Shown here one piece after another: positions 1 to 8,477 of a DNA stretch of 64,000 bases. The DNA is from Renibacterium sp. (GTDB lineage Bacteria > Actinomycetota > Actinomycetes > Actinomycetales > Micrococcaceae). A model generated the notes under the pieces. That model did no database searches. It saw only the letters and a program-made list of their open reading frames with translations, and was not told where the DNA came from. Each line of letters begins with the position of its first letter. The stretch's first letter is position 1. The position numbers and the translations under genes are program-made. The DNA lies in NCBI GenBank assembly GCA_017419405.1, contig JAFOLH010000006.1:62001-126000 (forward strand), given 5' to 3'.

Positions 1-2
1 CC

Positions 3-743
3 CCCGAGGTCGGCAAGAACCTCTACGACCACCTGCTCTCCGGACTGATCAAAAATGCGGTCGGAGACACTTTGTTCACCGCCAAAAAACCCCGCCAACT
101 GGCCGACTACCTGCTGCGCAAGCAGGGCATGCTCACCTCGAACGTGGCCGAAGCCTACGGATTCGTCAAGACCGATCCGGGGCTGGCTTTCCCGGACATC
201 GAAATCATCTTCGCTCCGGTGGCCTTCGTCGGCGAAGGGCTGGTTCCTCCGCCGGCGCACGGGCTCACCATCGGCGCGATCCTGCTGCAGCCGGAAAGCT
301 CCGGAAGCGTCGAGCTGGCCTCTGCCGATCCCTTTACCAAGCCGAACATCGATCCGCGGTACCTCAGCGACCCGGCGGGAAAAGACCGGGCCACGCTGAC
401 CGCCGGAATCCGGATCTGTCATGCTTTGCTGCACGCCAAGGCCTTCGACGGCAGCCTCTCCGAGGGCTACCTGATGCCCGAGAACGCAGACCGGTTGCCG
501 GTTCCGGAACTGATCCAACTCGCCATCGACCAGCACGCGCAGACGCTTTACCACCCGATCGGAACCGCACGGATGGGCACCGATCCGGGATCTGTCGTGG
601 ACCCGCAACTTCGGGTACGCGGCGTTGCGGGCCTGCGCGTGGCCGACGCGTCCGTGATGCCGAACATCATTCGCGGGCACACCAATGCGCCGAGCGTCGT
701 GATCGGCGAAAAAGCCGCGGAACTGTTGATTGCCGCCGGATGA
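3..743 (+). CDS. GMC-family oxidoreductase, C-terminal part (cut by window start)
   Basis: This is the C-terminal 246 residues of a glucose-methanol-choline flavoprotein (choline or alcohol dehydrogenase type) that oxidises an alcohol using FAD. The first visible residues, PEVGKNLYDHL, match the PGVGxNLxDHL motif in the middle of GMC enzymes. Near the end, a histidine in YHPIGTARMG and an asparagine in the IIRGHTNAPSV segment are the usual catalytic pair, followed by the final FAD-contact helix. The reading frame is open to the window edge, so the start and the FAD-binding N-terminus lie outside. Substrate cannot be told from this part. A dicarboxylate transporter follows on the same strand. 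Confidence 0.88.
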   Translation, partial: PEVGKNLYDHLLSGLIKNAVGDTLFTAKKPRQLADYLLRKQGMLTSNVAEAYGFVKTDPGLAFPDIEIIFAPVAFVGEGLVPPPAHGLTIGAILLQPESSGSVELASADPFTKPNIDPRYLSDPAGKDRATLTAGIRICHALLHAKAFDGSLSEGYLMPENADRLPVPELIQLAIDQHAQTLYHPIGTARMGTDPGSVVDPQLRVRGVAGLRVADASVMPNIIRGHTNAPSVVIGEKAAELLIAAG

Positions 744-808
744 CGGCGTTCTGAGCAGCGCTTCCACCGAGTTGTCCACATTCCCCGACCTGCCTGGCAC
801 AATCCGTC

Positions 809-838
809 GGCCAGCCTGGTCTATCAGCTAGGCTGGCC
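809..838. repeat. 9-bp inverted repeat between oxidoreductase and transporter genes
   Basis: GGCCAGCCT (809-817) and AGGCTGGCC (830-838) are perfect inverted arms around a 12-base loop. No T-run follows, so it is a weak terminator at best. It could equally be a regulatory site for the transporter gene that starts 80 bases downstream. Confidence 0.4.
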
Positions 839-917
839 AGACAGATTGGCCGGGGGGGACAATTTGCCAGTCGACCCTCCGCTGATTCCATTCGATACAG
901 CAGGGGGCTGTTTCCCG

Positions 918-2495
918 ATGCAGACAATGACGTCGCAGCTAGACCGCAATAACTCGACCAAGAAAACTCCGCGTGGCCTTCCCGGCGCTTTTCGCAGTGC
1001 ACCGGTAGTCGGCAGGATCCTGGGGCCACTGTTGGCGCTGGCAGTGTACTTCCTCTTGCCCGAAGACCCGGCGCTGACCGCAGACGCCCGCAGCGTAGCC
1101 GCAGTGGCGACCCTGATTGCCATCTGGTGGATGACCGAGGCGCTGCCACTCGCGGTGACTTCGTTGTTGCCGCTGGTACTGCTGCCCTTGACCGGCGCGG
1201 TCCAGGTTTCCGCAGCGGCGGCACCATACGCCTCGCCCATCGTGTTCCTCTTCATGGGCGGCTTCGTGATCGCCTTGTCCTTGCAACGTTGGAACCTGCA
1301 CCGCAGGATCGCTTTGCTGGTGCTCCGGGCGGTCGGAACCAGGCCGCGGACCATCGTGCTGGGCATCATGGTGGCCACCGGATTCCTGAGCATGTGGGTG
1401 AACAACACCGCGACCACCGTGATGATGATCCCGATCGCCTTGAGCTTGACCGTGCTCGCGGTCCCCGGCCTCGGCGACGGCTCTCCGGGGGAAGGCCTCA
1501 AGGCCTTGGCGAAAGACAAGGATTCCCGGAACTTCACGCTTTCGATGCTGCTCGGCGTGGCCTACTCGGCCTCCATCGGTGGCTTGGGCACCCCGGTCGG
1601 CAGCACGCCGAACCTGATCCTGATGGGCTATTTGAACGAGTCCATGCCGGAACGCAGCATCAGCTTCGCGCAATGGATGCTGATCGGCATCCCCACCTCG
1701 TGGAGCTTCCTGCTGATCGGTTGGCTCGTGCTCACCCGGCTGATCTTCCCCACCAAGCTCAAGGAAGTGGCCGGCGGCCGGGAACAGGTTCGCGGACAGC
1801 TGCGTGAACTGGGCCCGATGAGCCGGCAGGAGTGGTCGGTCACTGCGGTCTTCGTCAGCGCCGCATTGCTCTGGGTTTTCCGTGGTGCACTCAAGGACAT
1901 CGGTTGGTTGACTGAGCTGCTGCCTTTCCTCCCCCGGCTCACCGACGAGATGATCGCGATCGCGGCAGCAGTGGTGCTCTTCCTCTTGCCCGGCAAAGGG
2001 CGCAAAGCGCTGCTCGATTGGGACACCGTGCAGAGCGGGATCCCTTGGGGCGCGCTCCTGCTCTTCGGTGGCGGCTTGTCCTTGGCGGCAGCAGTGCAGT
2101 CCTCGAAGCTCAATACCTATATCGGCAACAATGTCACCGGCTTGGGCGCCCTGCCGGTCCTGCTGCTGATCGCCAGCGTTTGCATTCTGATCCTGCTGCT
2201 GACCGAACTGACCAGCAATACCGCGACGGCTGCGACCTTCATCCCGGTGCTGGCCGCGGTGGCGCTCAGCGTCGGCATCGATCCATTGCTGATGTTGATT
2301 CCGGCCGCGATGGCGGCGAGCTGCGCGTTCATCCTCCCGGTCGGCACGCCACCGAACGCCATCGTCTATGGAACCGGATACGTGCCGATCAGTCAGATGA
2401 TCCGGGCCGGTGTGGTGATGAACGTGGTCGGCGTGGTGCTGATCACCGGAGCCGTGATGCTGCTCGGCCGGCCGCTACTGGGCATCGGCGGCTGA
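918..2495 (+). CDS. DASS/SLC13-family dicarboxylate transporter
   Basis: Multi-pass membrane protein of the divalent anion:sodium symporter family, which imports succinate, malate, citrate or related di- and tricarboxylates. The two hallmark substrate- and ion-binding hairpins are visible: NNTATT with MMIP, followed by GTPVGSTPNLI, in the first half; SNTATAATFIP and PVGTPPNAIVYGTG in the second half. About 11-12 hydrophobic segments are present and the 525-residue length is usual. The ATG at 918 was chosen because an AGGGGG-like ribosome site lies about 10 bases upstream; a TTG further upstream at 846 would add an unlikely N-terminal tail. Exact substrate is not determinable. Confidence 0.9.
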   Translation: MQTMTSQLDRNNSTKKTPRGLPGAFRSAPVVGRILGPLLALAVYFLLPEDPALTADARSVAAVATLIAIWWMTEALPLAVTSLLPLVLLPLTGAVQVSAAAAPYASPIVFLFMGGFVIALSLQRWNLHRRIALLVLRAVGTRPRTIVLGIMVATGFLSMWVNNTATTVMMIPIALSLTVLAVPGLGDGSPGEGLKALAKDKDSRNFTLSMLLGVAYSASIGGLGTPVGSTPNLILMGYLNESMPERSISFAQWMLIGIPTSWSFLLIGWLVLTRLIFPTKLKEVAGGREQVRGQLRELGPMSRQEWSVTAVFVSAALLWVFRGALKDIGWLTELLPFLPRLTDEMIAIAAAVVLFLLPGKGRKALLDWDTVQSGIPWGALLLFGGGLSLAAAVQSSKLNTYIGNNVTGLGALPVLLLIASVCILILLLTELTSNTATAATFIPVLAAVALSVGIDPLLMLIPAAMAASCAFILPVGTPPNAIVYGTGYVPISQMIRAGVVMNVVGVVLITGAVMLLGRPLLGIGG

Positions 2496-2621
2496 GCCGG
2501 CAAGGGCGGGTTCGGGCATTCAGCAGAGCGCCCGATTCATTTACCGGGGCTACGTCGTTGCCTGGATTCCAAGATTCCAGGATTTGCAGGGAAGCGCTGA
2601 GCCAGGTTGTATAAACAACTC

Positions 2622-2650
2622 TTGACATGTGAGCTGGCTCACTTTACGGT
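2622..2650 (+). promoter_or_regulatory. Promoter with operator-like palindrome in its spacer
   Basis: A consensus -35 TTGACA (2622-2627) and a -10-like TACGGT (2645-2650) are 17 bases apart, upstream of the secreted hydrolase gene. The spacer contains a perfect inverted repeat, GTGAGC-TG-GCTCAC (2629-2642). A repressor dimer bound there would block RNA polymerase. A second small inverted repeat, GTTG-TATAAA-CAAC, lies just upstream at 2606-2619. Confidence 0.6.
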
Positions 2651-2716
2651 TTGTTACTGAACGGTAACTTGCTCGTTCTTCCCGCTGCATCTCGCCACGA
2701 CGAAAGATCCTCAACC

Positions 2717-3832
2717 ATGCGGAAAAATGCCCGAGCCCGCCTGCTCGCCGCCCTTGCCCTCGCCACATTGGCCGGTTCGCAACTTCTCGGCTCGGTGCCC
2801 GCACAAGCGGCGCCAGCCACGCTGAGCGCCCCAGCCTCCTTCCTCGGCGACCAGAGGCCGCTGACCGGGCCGATCACCCGCTATGTCGCCCTGGGCGACT
2901 CATATGCAGCCGGCCCATTGATCCCCAACACCCGGCTTTCCAATTGCATTCGCTCGACGAACAATTACGCGACCTGGCTGGCCTACAACCGGGGCCTGGT
3001 CGGCTGGTCCGGCTGGATGAACGATCAGTTCCAAGACGTTTCCTGCAGCGGTGCGACCACGGACGCGATAGCCCACCGCGCGCAGTACACCCAGATCGGA
3101 ATCCTGCCCGTGGACGAAGCCCCGGAATTGGACGCGGTCACCCCGTCGACGGATTTGGTGACGATCTCCATGGGTGGAAATGACGAAGGCTTCTTCGGCT
3201 CCCTGGTCGCACAATGCCCCGCAGTCAAGGACCGCGCGCCGGAGGGCTCGCCGTGCCGCGATTTCTTCCGGACCAAGAACGGCCACGACCAGTGGGAAGC
3301 CACGATTGCCCGAACTCAGGACCGGCTCACTGATGCCCTGGCCGCGATCCGGGCCAAAGCCGCGCCCGGCGCCCGGATCCTGGTCGTCGGCTACGGTCTG
3401 CGACTGCCCGAAGACGGCAGCACCTGCAGTGCGCTGGACATCGCCAAAGGCGACTACAGCTATCTCAATGAGCAGTCGATCAAGCTCAACTTGGCAGTCG
3501 CCGCGGCTGCCCGGTCACAACACGTCGGCTATGTCGACAGCTACTCGGCAACCGCCGGCCATACCCCTTGCGATCCGAATCCGTTCATCCAGGGGTCGAG
3601 CACCAATGTTTTCAGCGCCGTGGCCAACCATCCGACCAAGGCCGGCATGATCTCGACCGCCGACCGGATCGACCAGGTGCTCCGGGGCAACGCCACTACC
3701 GCTTCACCGGCCCGGCAGACCGACCCCTCGGCGACCCTCGGCGCCCCGGCCACTGATTCGCAGGCCCAGGTCAACCAGCAGATCGCCGACCAGCTGAACG
3801 CCGGAGACGACAGTTCCCTGCTGCCGAAATAG
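2717..3832 (+). CDS. Secreted SGNH/GDSL-family hydrolase (lipase/esterase)
   Basis: A 371-residue exported esterase-type enzyme. Residues 1-32 form a Sec signal peptide: basic start, long hydrophobic core, and a cleavage site after PAQA. The mature part carries the SGNH blocks: block I YVALGDSYAAG with the nucleophile Ser62, block III in SMGGNDEGF, and block V in NHPTKAG with the catalytic His. Several paired cysteines fit an extracellular protein. This set resembles Streptomyces secreted GDSL lipases. The last 50 residues are polar and low-complexity (TTASPARQTD onward). The start chosen is the ATG that opens the signal peptide. It is probably transcribed from its own promoter at 2622-2650. 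Confidence 0.9.
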   Translation: MRKNARARLLAALALATLAGSQLLGSVPAQAAPATLSAPASFLGDQRPLTGPITRYVALGDSYAAGPLIPNTRLSNCIRSTNNYATWLAYNRGLVGWSGWMNDQFQDVSCSGATTDAIAHRAQYTQIGILPVDEAPELDAVTPSTDLVTISMGGNDEGFFGSLVAQCPAVKDRAPEGSPCRDFFRTKNGHDQWEATIARTQDRLTDALAAIRAKAAPGARILVVGYGLRLPEDGSTCSALDIAKGDYSYLNEQSIKLNLAVAAAARSQHVGYVDSYSATAGHTPCDPNPFIQGSSTNVFSAVANHPTKAGMISTADRIDQVLRGNATTASPARQTDPSATLGAPATDSQAQVNQQIADQLNAGDDSSLLPK

Positions 3833-3908
3833 CTTCCGCACCCGGCCCCGCAAGACGGAACGAAGTCACGAAGTTGATCGAGTGATCATGTTCGCTTACG
3901 GTTCCGGT

Positions 3909-4367
3909 ATGGGACATTCCAGGCGCTTGGGCAGCATCATCTCCGTGTTGTCTGGCGGCCTGCTGCTCAGCGGCTGCGTGGCGGTCTTCCCGCCGGACGA
4001 TGCAGCCGCGGGCAGCGCAGCGGCCGGCAGCCAACCAGCGCAGCAGAGTTGCCAACAGCTCGAAGCCGCGATGAACCGGATGGTCGACGGCCGGACGAAT
4101 GGGCCAGGGACCCAGGATGCGATCCTGGCAAATCTCCGGAGGTTCCAACAGGACCTCGCGGCGGCCAGCCAACAAGCCGCCGACCCCGCGCTGAAGGCCG
4201 GCCTGGCGGACTACAGCGAGAGTCTCAGCAGATATCTCCAGGTGCTGGAGGACGGCAAGGCCACGCAGCAGCCGGACCAGCAGAGGTTCGAAGCGACGTC
4301 GGCGGAAACCAAGACCAAGGCGAAGCAGGTCGATGCGCTTTGCCAGCCCTATCTGGAGCCCAAGTAG
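3909..4367 (+). CDS. Putative lipoprotein, unknown function
   Basis: A small exported protein with a type II signal peptide: basic residues, a hydrophobic run, then the lipobox LLSGC, so it should be lipid-anchored on the outer face of the membrane. The mature part is about 125 residues, rich in Ala and Gln and probably helical, with no domain I recognise. The start is uncertain: ATG at 3909 gives the cleanest signal peptide, but ATG 3888 and GTG 3882 are also in frame and none has a strong ribosome site. The next gene begins 2 bases after its stop, so the two are probably co-translated. Confidence 0.75.
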   Translation: MGHSRRLGSIISVLSGGLLLSGCVAVFPPDDAAAGSAAAGSQPAQQSCQQLEAAMNRMVDGRTNGPGTQDAILANLRRFQQDLAAASQQAADPALKAGLADYSESLSRYLQVLEDGKATQQPDQQRFEATSAETKTKAKQVDALCQPYLEPK

Positions 4368-4369
4368 CC

Positions 4370-4990
4370 ATGGCAGCATCCGCCCGGGCCACGCAAAGCA
4401 GCGAGCCGCCAAGGACCGGTTCGTGGCAGCAGGACGGCGACTCCAACGTGCTGCGATTCACCGCGTGCCCCATGCGCATGCATACTCTGGCACTCGTGAT
4501 CACGCTCATGGTGTTGCCGATCGGCGCGGCCACCGCAGCGATGCTGATCAGCTTGGACATGATGAATTTCCGCTTTCCGGTCCGCGTGACGATAGTCGTC
4601 GTCGGCCTCGGACTCGCCGTCCCGGTCTGCCTCATATTCTTCCGGACTATCCGTGCCCTGGCCACGGAATACACGGTGCGACTCACACCGTCCCGGATCG
4701 ATATCAGTTCTGCCCGCGAGCACCAGAGCTTCCCGCTGCAGGACATCCGGCTGCTGCGCTGGCGGTCCCAAACCGACTATGCGCGATTGGTCCTGGTGAC
4801 TGGAACCCGGAAAATTTCCCTGCTGGCCGGATTGCGGCGAGCACGGCTCCGAAGCGACCGAAGCATCGTCTTGCCGCCGATCCCGGAGGGATATCAGCAG
4901 CATCTGGCTGGTCTGGGCTTTTCCGCGCACCGGACCCGGCGCGCGCCGGACCTGGTCAGCTTCCGGCGCGCGGACGGGGCCCGGCCATGA
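4370..4990 (+). CDS. Membrane protein with PH-like domain (copy 1 of a tandem pair)
   Basis: A 206-residue protein with a short soluble N-terminus ending near SNVLRFTACP, two hydrophobic segments (about residues 38-60 and 70-93), then a C-terminal beta-rich region containing EYTVRLTPSRIDI and LQDIRLLRWR. That layout (two transmembrane segments followed by a PH-like fold) is typical of small bacterial PH-domain membrane proteins; the family call is inference. The next gene at 5060 is clearly a paralogue, sharing the WQQ(D/E)G start, EYTVRL, LQDIR(I/L)LRWR and LPPIPE motifs. It follows the lipoprotein gene by 2 bases. Function unknown. Confidence 0.75.
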   Translation: MAASARATQSSEPPRTGSWQQDGDSNVLRFTACPMRMHTLALVITLMVLPIGAATAAMLISLDMMNFRFPVRVTIVVVGLGLAVPVCLIFFRTIRALATEYTVRLTPSRIDISSAREHQSFPLQDIRLLRWRSQTDYARLVLVTGTRKISLLAGLRRARLRSDRSIVLPPIPEGYQQHLAGLGFSAHRTRRAPDLVSFRRADGARP

Positions 4991-5059
4991 GCACCGGACC
5001 AGGCAGCCGAGCAGCCCCGCAGCGGCGCGGGCAGTCGATGCGAACGTTTTTGCGAAGCC

Positions 5060-5650
5060 ATGCAGCCGGCTGAGTCCAGCGAGGCCGGTCCGTGGCAGCA
5101 GGAGGGGAAATCCCAGGTCCTCCGGTTCCGGGCGATCGCCTTGCCGATGCCGGCCTTCGCGCTCTTGCTCGGGTGCCTACTGCTCTTGCCGGTCGGCAGC
5201 GCGACCGTACTGATCGGGATGGGCCTCGGCCCCTTCGACGGCATGCTGCCGGTGCGCGGCCTGACACTGCTCTTCGGAGCCGCCCTCGGCCTGGCCCTGT
5301 GCTACGCGCTGTCCGCGGCGCTCCGCTCGGTGGTATCGGAGTACACGGTCCGGCTCTCCCCGAGCGGGATCGCGATCAGCGCTCCGCGCCGCGAACGGTT
5401 CATCGAACTGCAGGACATCCGGATTCTGCGCTGGCGGTACTCCTCGGATTTCGCCCGACTGGTCGTAGTGACCGGCAGTGGCACGACGTCGCTGCTGCTC
5501 GGATTGCGCAAGTCGCAGCTCCGGAACGGGCAACAGACGGTTTTGCCGCCGATCCCGGAAGAATACCAGCAACTTCTGATCCGCAACGGCTTGTCCGCGC
5601 ACAGATCCCGGCGTGCTCAGGACCTGCTCGTCTTCCATCGCGGGGACTAG
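5060..5650 (+). CDS. Membrane protein with PH-like domain (copy 2 of a tandem pair)
   Basis: A 196-residue paralogue of the preceding gene, with the same two hydrophobic segments and the same C-terminal motifs (EYTVRLSPSGIAI, LQDIRILRWRYS, LPPIPEEYQQ, SAHRSRRAQDL). The pair evidently arose by tandem duplication and has since diverged. No clear ribosome-binding site precedes the ATG. A 28-codon frame starting on the stop of copy 1 (4987) runs across this start, so translational coupling is possible. A strong terminator follows the gene. No function can be assigned. Confidence 0.75.
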   Translation: MQPAESSEAGPWQQEGKSQVLRFRAIALPMPAFALLLGCLLLLPVGSATVLIGMGLGPFDGMLPVRGLTLLFGAALGLALCYALSAALRSVVSEYTVRLSPSGIAISAPRRERFIELQDIRILRWRYSSDFARLVVVTGSGTTSLLLGLRKSQLRNGQQTVLPPIPEEYQQLLIRNGLSAHRSRRAQDLLVFHRGD

Positions 5651-5672
5651 TCCGAATCCGCACCGGAACACG

Positions 5673-5702
5673 AAAAGGCCCGCTCCGAAGAGCGGGCCTT
5701 TT
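5673..5702. terminator. Strong bidirectional intrinsic terminator
   Basis: A perfect 13-bp stem (5673-5685 with 5690-5702) and a CGAA tetraloop. The arms are AAAAGGCCCGCTC and GAGCGGGCCTTTT, so both strands have a U-tract. It separates the plus-strand membrane-protein operon from the minus-strand tRNA-Ala and phosphatase genes. Confidence 0.93.
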
Positions 5703-5736
5703 ACCGTGAATCCCGAACATTCCAGGACCCTGTCGG

Positions 5737-5809
5737 TGGAGGTAAGGGGATTCGAACCCCTGACCCCTTGCATGCCATGCAAGTGCGCTACCAGCTGCGC
5801 CATACCCCC
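5737..5809 (-). tRNA. tRNA-Ala (GGC anticodon)
   Basis: Read on the minus strand, a full cloverleaf is present: acceptor GGGGGTA pairs with TACCTCC (one G-T), D arm GCGC...GCGC, anticodon stem CTTGC/GCAAG enclosing loop ATGGCAT with anticodon GGC, and T arm GGGGTTCGAATCCCC. The discriminator base is A and CCA is not encoded. It lies downstream of the histidine-phosphatase gene, before the terminator at 5673. Confidence 0.96.
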
Positions 5810-5905
5810 GTATTCAGTTCTTCCGCTGCCGAAGCAACTTGTCTATCTTAGAACAGTTTCCGGACCCTTGCCAAATCCACGGCCGGCGTTTCGGAAACCG
5901 GACTT

Positions 5906-6544
5906 TCAACCTTCTTGGCCGACCACGGGCTCCGGCAAGGAACCCGCGTTGTGCTCGGTCAGCCGCCAGCCACCGGGTGCGTCATGTTCTTCCAGGACCG
6001 ACCAATGGCAATTCGCCAAACCGGAGATCGCGCCCCAGTATTCGCTTGGCAAACCGAGCAAACTGGCCAGCCCGGACCGGGCGGCTCCGCCGTGCGTCAC
6101 GACCACCAGAAGGCCATCCGGACGAACGCCGGCCGTAGCCGCCAGGGTTCCCGCAGCCACTCGTTCGCCGACTTCGAAACGGCTTTCTCCGCCGCCGGGC
6201 CGTACATGCACCGTGCCGGATTTCCAGGCCGCGGATTCATCCGGGAACGCCTGATCGATCTCGGTGAAGGTCAAACCCTCCCAGCGCCCGGCAAAGGTCT
6301 CGCGCAACCGCGGGTCCAGAGTCGGCACCAACCCGGTCTGTTCGGCCAAGTATCCCGCAGTCTCCCGGGTACGTGAAAGATCCGAGCTGACGATCGCCGA
6401 CGGGCGCAGCCCGGCCAACAATGCGGCCGACCTGCGAGCCTGCTCCCGTCCGACGTCGTCCAGCCCGATGTCGGTTTGGCCTTGGAACCGGCCGGCCAGA
6501 TTCCACTCCGTCCGGCCGTGCCGCCAGAAAAGCAGCCGCCTCAT
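5906..6544 (-). CDS. Histidine phosphatase family protein (phosphoglycerate-mutase-like)
   Basis: A 212-residue enzyme of the branch-1 histidine phosphatase superfamily. The N-terminal LLFWRHGRTEWN is the RHG motif whose histidine takes the phosphate; a conserved arginine (DLSRTRETA) and the second histidine in VVTHGGAARSG complete the catalytic pocket. The length fits small-molecule phosphatases of this family; the substrate is unknown. The start ATG overlaps the stop of rsfS by four bases (ATGA), indicating translational coupling at the end of the nadD-rsfS operon. Confidence 0.9.
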   Translation of the reverse strand: MRRLLFWRHGRTEWNLAGRFQGQTDIGLDDVGREQARRSAALLAGLRPSAIVSSDLSRTRETAGYLAEQTGLVPTLDPRLRETFAGRWEGLTFTEIDQAFPDESAAWKSGTVHVRPGGGESRFEVGERVAAGTLAATAGVRPDGLLVVVTHGGAARSGLASLLGLPSEYWGAISGLANCHWSVLEEHDAPGGWRLTEHNAGSLPEPVVGQEG

Positions 6545-6903
6545 GAACCGAGTTGCAAGTCCACTACCGGGCAGTCTTTCCACAACCGGTCCAGGGCGTA
6601 GAACACCCGGTCCTCTTCATGCTGCACGTGGACCACGACTTCGACGTAATCCAGCAAAACCCAGCGCCCCTCGGAACGCCCTTCCCGCCGCACCGGCCGG
6701 AGATTCTGCTTCAACAGCTCTTCTTCAATGCCGTCGACGATCGCATTCACCTGGCGTTCGCTCGGTGCCGAGGCGATCAGGAAGATGTCGGTGATCGCGA
6801 GTTGGTCGCTGACGTCCAATGCGGTGATGTCTTGGGCCAGTTTCTCCGAAGCGGCGTGCGCGGCCGCGCGCGCCAGGGCGAGAGAACTCTCAGTAGCAGT
6901 CAA
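6541..6903 (-). CDS. rsfS: Ribosomal silencing factor RsfS
   Basis: A 120-residue RsfS/Iojap/DUF143 protein, which binds ribosomal protein L14 on the 50S subunit and blocks subunit joining under poor nutrition. The family core is visible: DVSDQLAITDIFLIASA, VDGIEEELLKQ, and the EGRSEGRWVLLDYVEVVVHVQ strand-helix segment. I place the start at TTG 6903, preceded by GAGGAG, because it gives the N-terminus usual in relatives; a TTG at 6915 would add four residues. It sits downstream of nadD and the 501-residue membrane protein and overlaps the phosphatase gene. Confidence 0.93.
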   Translation of the reverse strand: MTATESSLALARAAAHAASEKLAQDITALDVSDQLAITDIFLIASAPSERQVNAIVDGIEEELLKQNLRPVRREGRSEGRWVLLDYVEVVVHVQHEEDRVFYALDRLWKDCPVVDLQLGS

Positions 6904-6924
6904 TGTGCTCCTCAAATGGGCGGC

Positions 6925-8430
6925 TCAACGAGCCATCGTGGTGATGATCATGGTTATTCCTGCAATCAGCGCGGCAAGGCCGACGACGGCCACGCCCCAC
7001 TGCAAAATACGATTCCGCTGAACCCGCCCCAGCCCGGCAGTCATGGCGTCCAACGGCTCCAGACCGTGCGCGGATTGCGCGGGCAAGGGTTCGACCTCTG
7101 CCTCGTCTGCACTTCCGGGGCCGGCGGTCCGCAGCAATTTGGCAGACCGCGGCCGGAGCGCAGCGGCTTCTTCGGCCCGACGCAAAACCTGGGCCCGGCC
7201 ATGCCGGGCAGCAGCTACCGGGCGGCCCGTTGCAGCGACCGGCGTCGCTCCCCCGGTCTCGGCGGCCGATTCCTGGACTGCGGATTCCGGCACTGCCGGC
7301 ATCGAACGCGGCGGTGTGGCCGGTGGCCGCAGTGGCGCCGGAGTGATCGGGCTGGAACGGGTCACCACGGGAACGTGCGAGGTCGCCGGCGGCTTGAGTA
7401 CCGGGCCGTCGACGCCGGGGACCTTGACGAACTGCAAAGGGGTCACCATCGCGAGGTTGTGCGCCGCCGTCGGATCATTGAGCCGCTGCCGCGCCTCCGC
7501 ACTCTCCTCGGCCAGCCTGGCCCGGGCCAGGGCCCGTTCATTGAGAATCGCGGCCCGTTCGGCCAAAGCCTTCTGTTCCGCCAACACATCGAGGTCCACA
7601 GCAAGTGGATCCGCATTCTGCGGCAAAGACGCGGTGAACGCTCGCACGTCTTCGAGCAAGGCATCGCGTTCCGCCAACGCTTCCGGAATGCTCAATCCGG
7701 AGGATCCCGCCGGCACGGCGGCTCCGGCTGAGTCGGCTGCGGCCACGGCCGGCCCGTCCGGAACCCCGGCTTCCGGACTCAGGGAACGGCGAGTTGGACT
7801 CGGGAGCTCCGTGCTGCCGGCCACCACCGCGGGAGCCACCGGGACCGCAGTCAATCCCTGCGGATTCGTCGCCGGCGCCCGTTCGGCTTCCACCTGCTGC
7901 TGGCGGAGCAACCGCCGGGAAGGCAATGGTTCCTCGGCGCGTGCCGGCTCGGCGACTTCGCGATACGCCCGGAGCGCAGCGCGGTTACGTGCCCGGACCT
8001 GGGAATTCCGTTCCGCTTTGGGTTCCGCGGTGCCGGAACCGCCGGCACCGGAACCTGCCACGCTGTCCAGCGGAGTATCCAAGGCCCGACGCGGGCGGGC
8101 AGCATTCGCCGCCGCTGCGGGCGGCACCACCGGGAGCTCGGGCACAGCTGATTCCGAGACCTGGAAGCCAGCTGCTTCAGCGGCCAATCGGGCCCGCTCT
8201 TCGGCACGACGCGCTTGTCTGGTCCGGGCGGCCTCGGCCGCATGCGCACCGCGGTCGCGGTGACCGGCAGCGGGCGGCAAGGGGTCGGCGTCGGCGGGCA
8301 GGCCGCTTGGCGGCAACAACGGCACAGAAGGATACTCCCGTTCCAGCGCCGCATCCGGCGTCGACGAAACAGGCATTTGCGCACGCCGCAAGTCTCTGCG
8401 GCTCTTCGGCTGCTCGGCGTCCTGACTCAT
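6925..8430 (-). CDS. Ala/Glu-rich protein with C-terminal membrane anchor, unknown function
   Basis: A 501-residue protein I cannot assign to a named family. It is dominated by Ala, Pro, Arg and Glu: a basic start (SRRDLRRAQ), long disordered and probably helical stretches (residues about 60-110 and 290-350), and one hydrophobic segment near the C-terminus (QWGVAVVGLAALIAGITMI) that should anchor it as a tail-anchored membrane protein with the bulk in the cytoplasm. The start ATG at 8430 was chosen because the upstream extension overlaps nadD and has out-of-frame character. It lies between nadD and rsfS, 47 and 21 bases away, so it belongs to that operon. Confidence 0.8.
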   Translation of the reverse strand: MSQDAEQPKSRRDLRRAQMPVSSTPDAALEREYPSVPLLPPSGLPADADPLPPAAGHRDRGAHAAEAARTRQARRAEERARLAAEAAGFQVSESAVPELPVVPPAAAANAARPRRALDTPLDSVAGSGAGGSGTAEPKAERNSQVRARNRAALRAYREVAEPARAEEPLPSRRLLRQQQVEAERAPATNPQGLTAVPVAPAVVAGSTELPSPTRRSLSPEAGVPDGPAVAAADSAGAAVPAGSSGLSIPEALAERDALLEDVRAFTASLPQNADPLAVDLDVLAEQKALAERAAILNERALARARLAEESAEARQRLNDPTAAHNLAMVTPLQFVKVPGVDGPVLKPPATSHVPVVTRSSPITPAPLRPPATPPRSMPAVPESAVQESAAETGGATPVAATGRPVAAARHGRAQVLRRAEEAAALRPRSAKLLRTAGPGSADEAEVEPLPAQSAHGLEPLDAMTAGLGRVQRNRILQWGVAVVGLAALIAGITMIITTMAR

Positions 8431-8477
8431 TCTCGCGTCTTCCACTGTTCGTTCGTGCTGATTGTCGATCGTTTCGG

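Noticed and set aside
2561-2581. CCTGGA/TCCAGG inverted repeat after the transporter gene as a terminator
   Set aside because: Short stem with a mismatch and no T-run; not strong enough to list.
4987-5073. 28-codon frame overlapping the stop of the first and the start of the second PH-like gene
   Set aside because: Composition is random-looking and no family is suggested; it may help coupling but is not supported as a gene.
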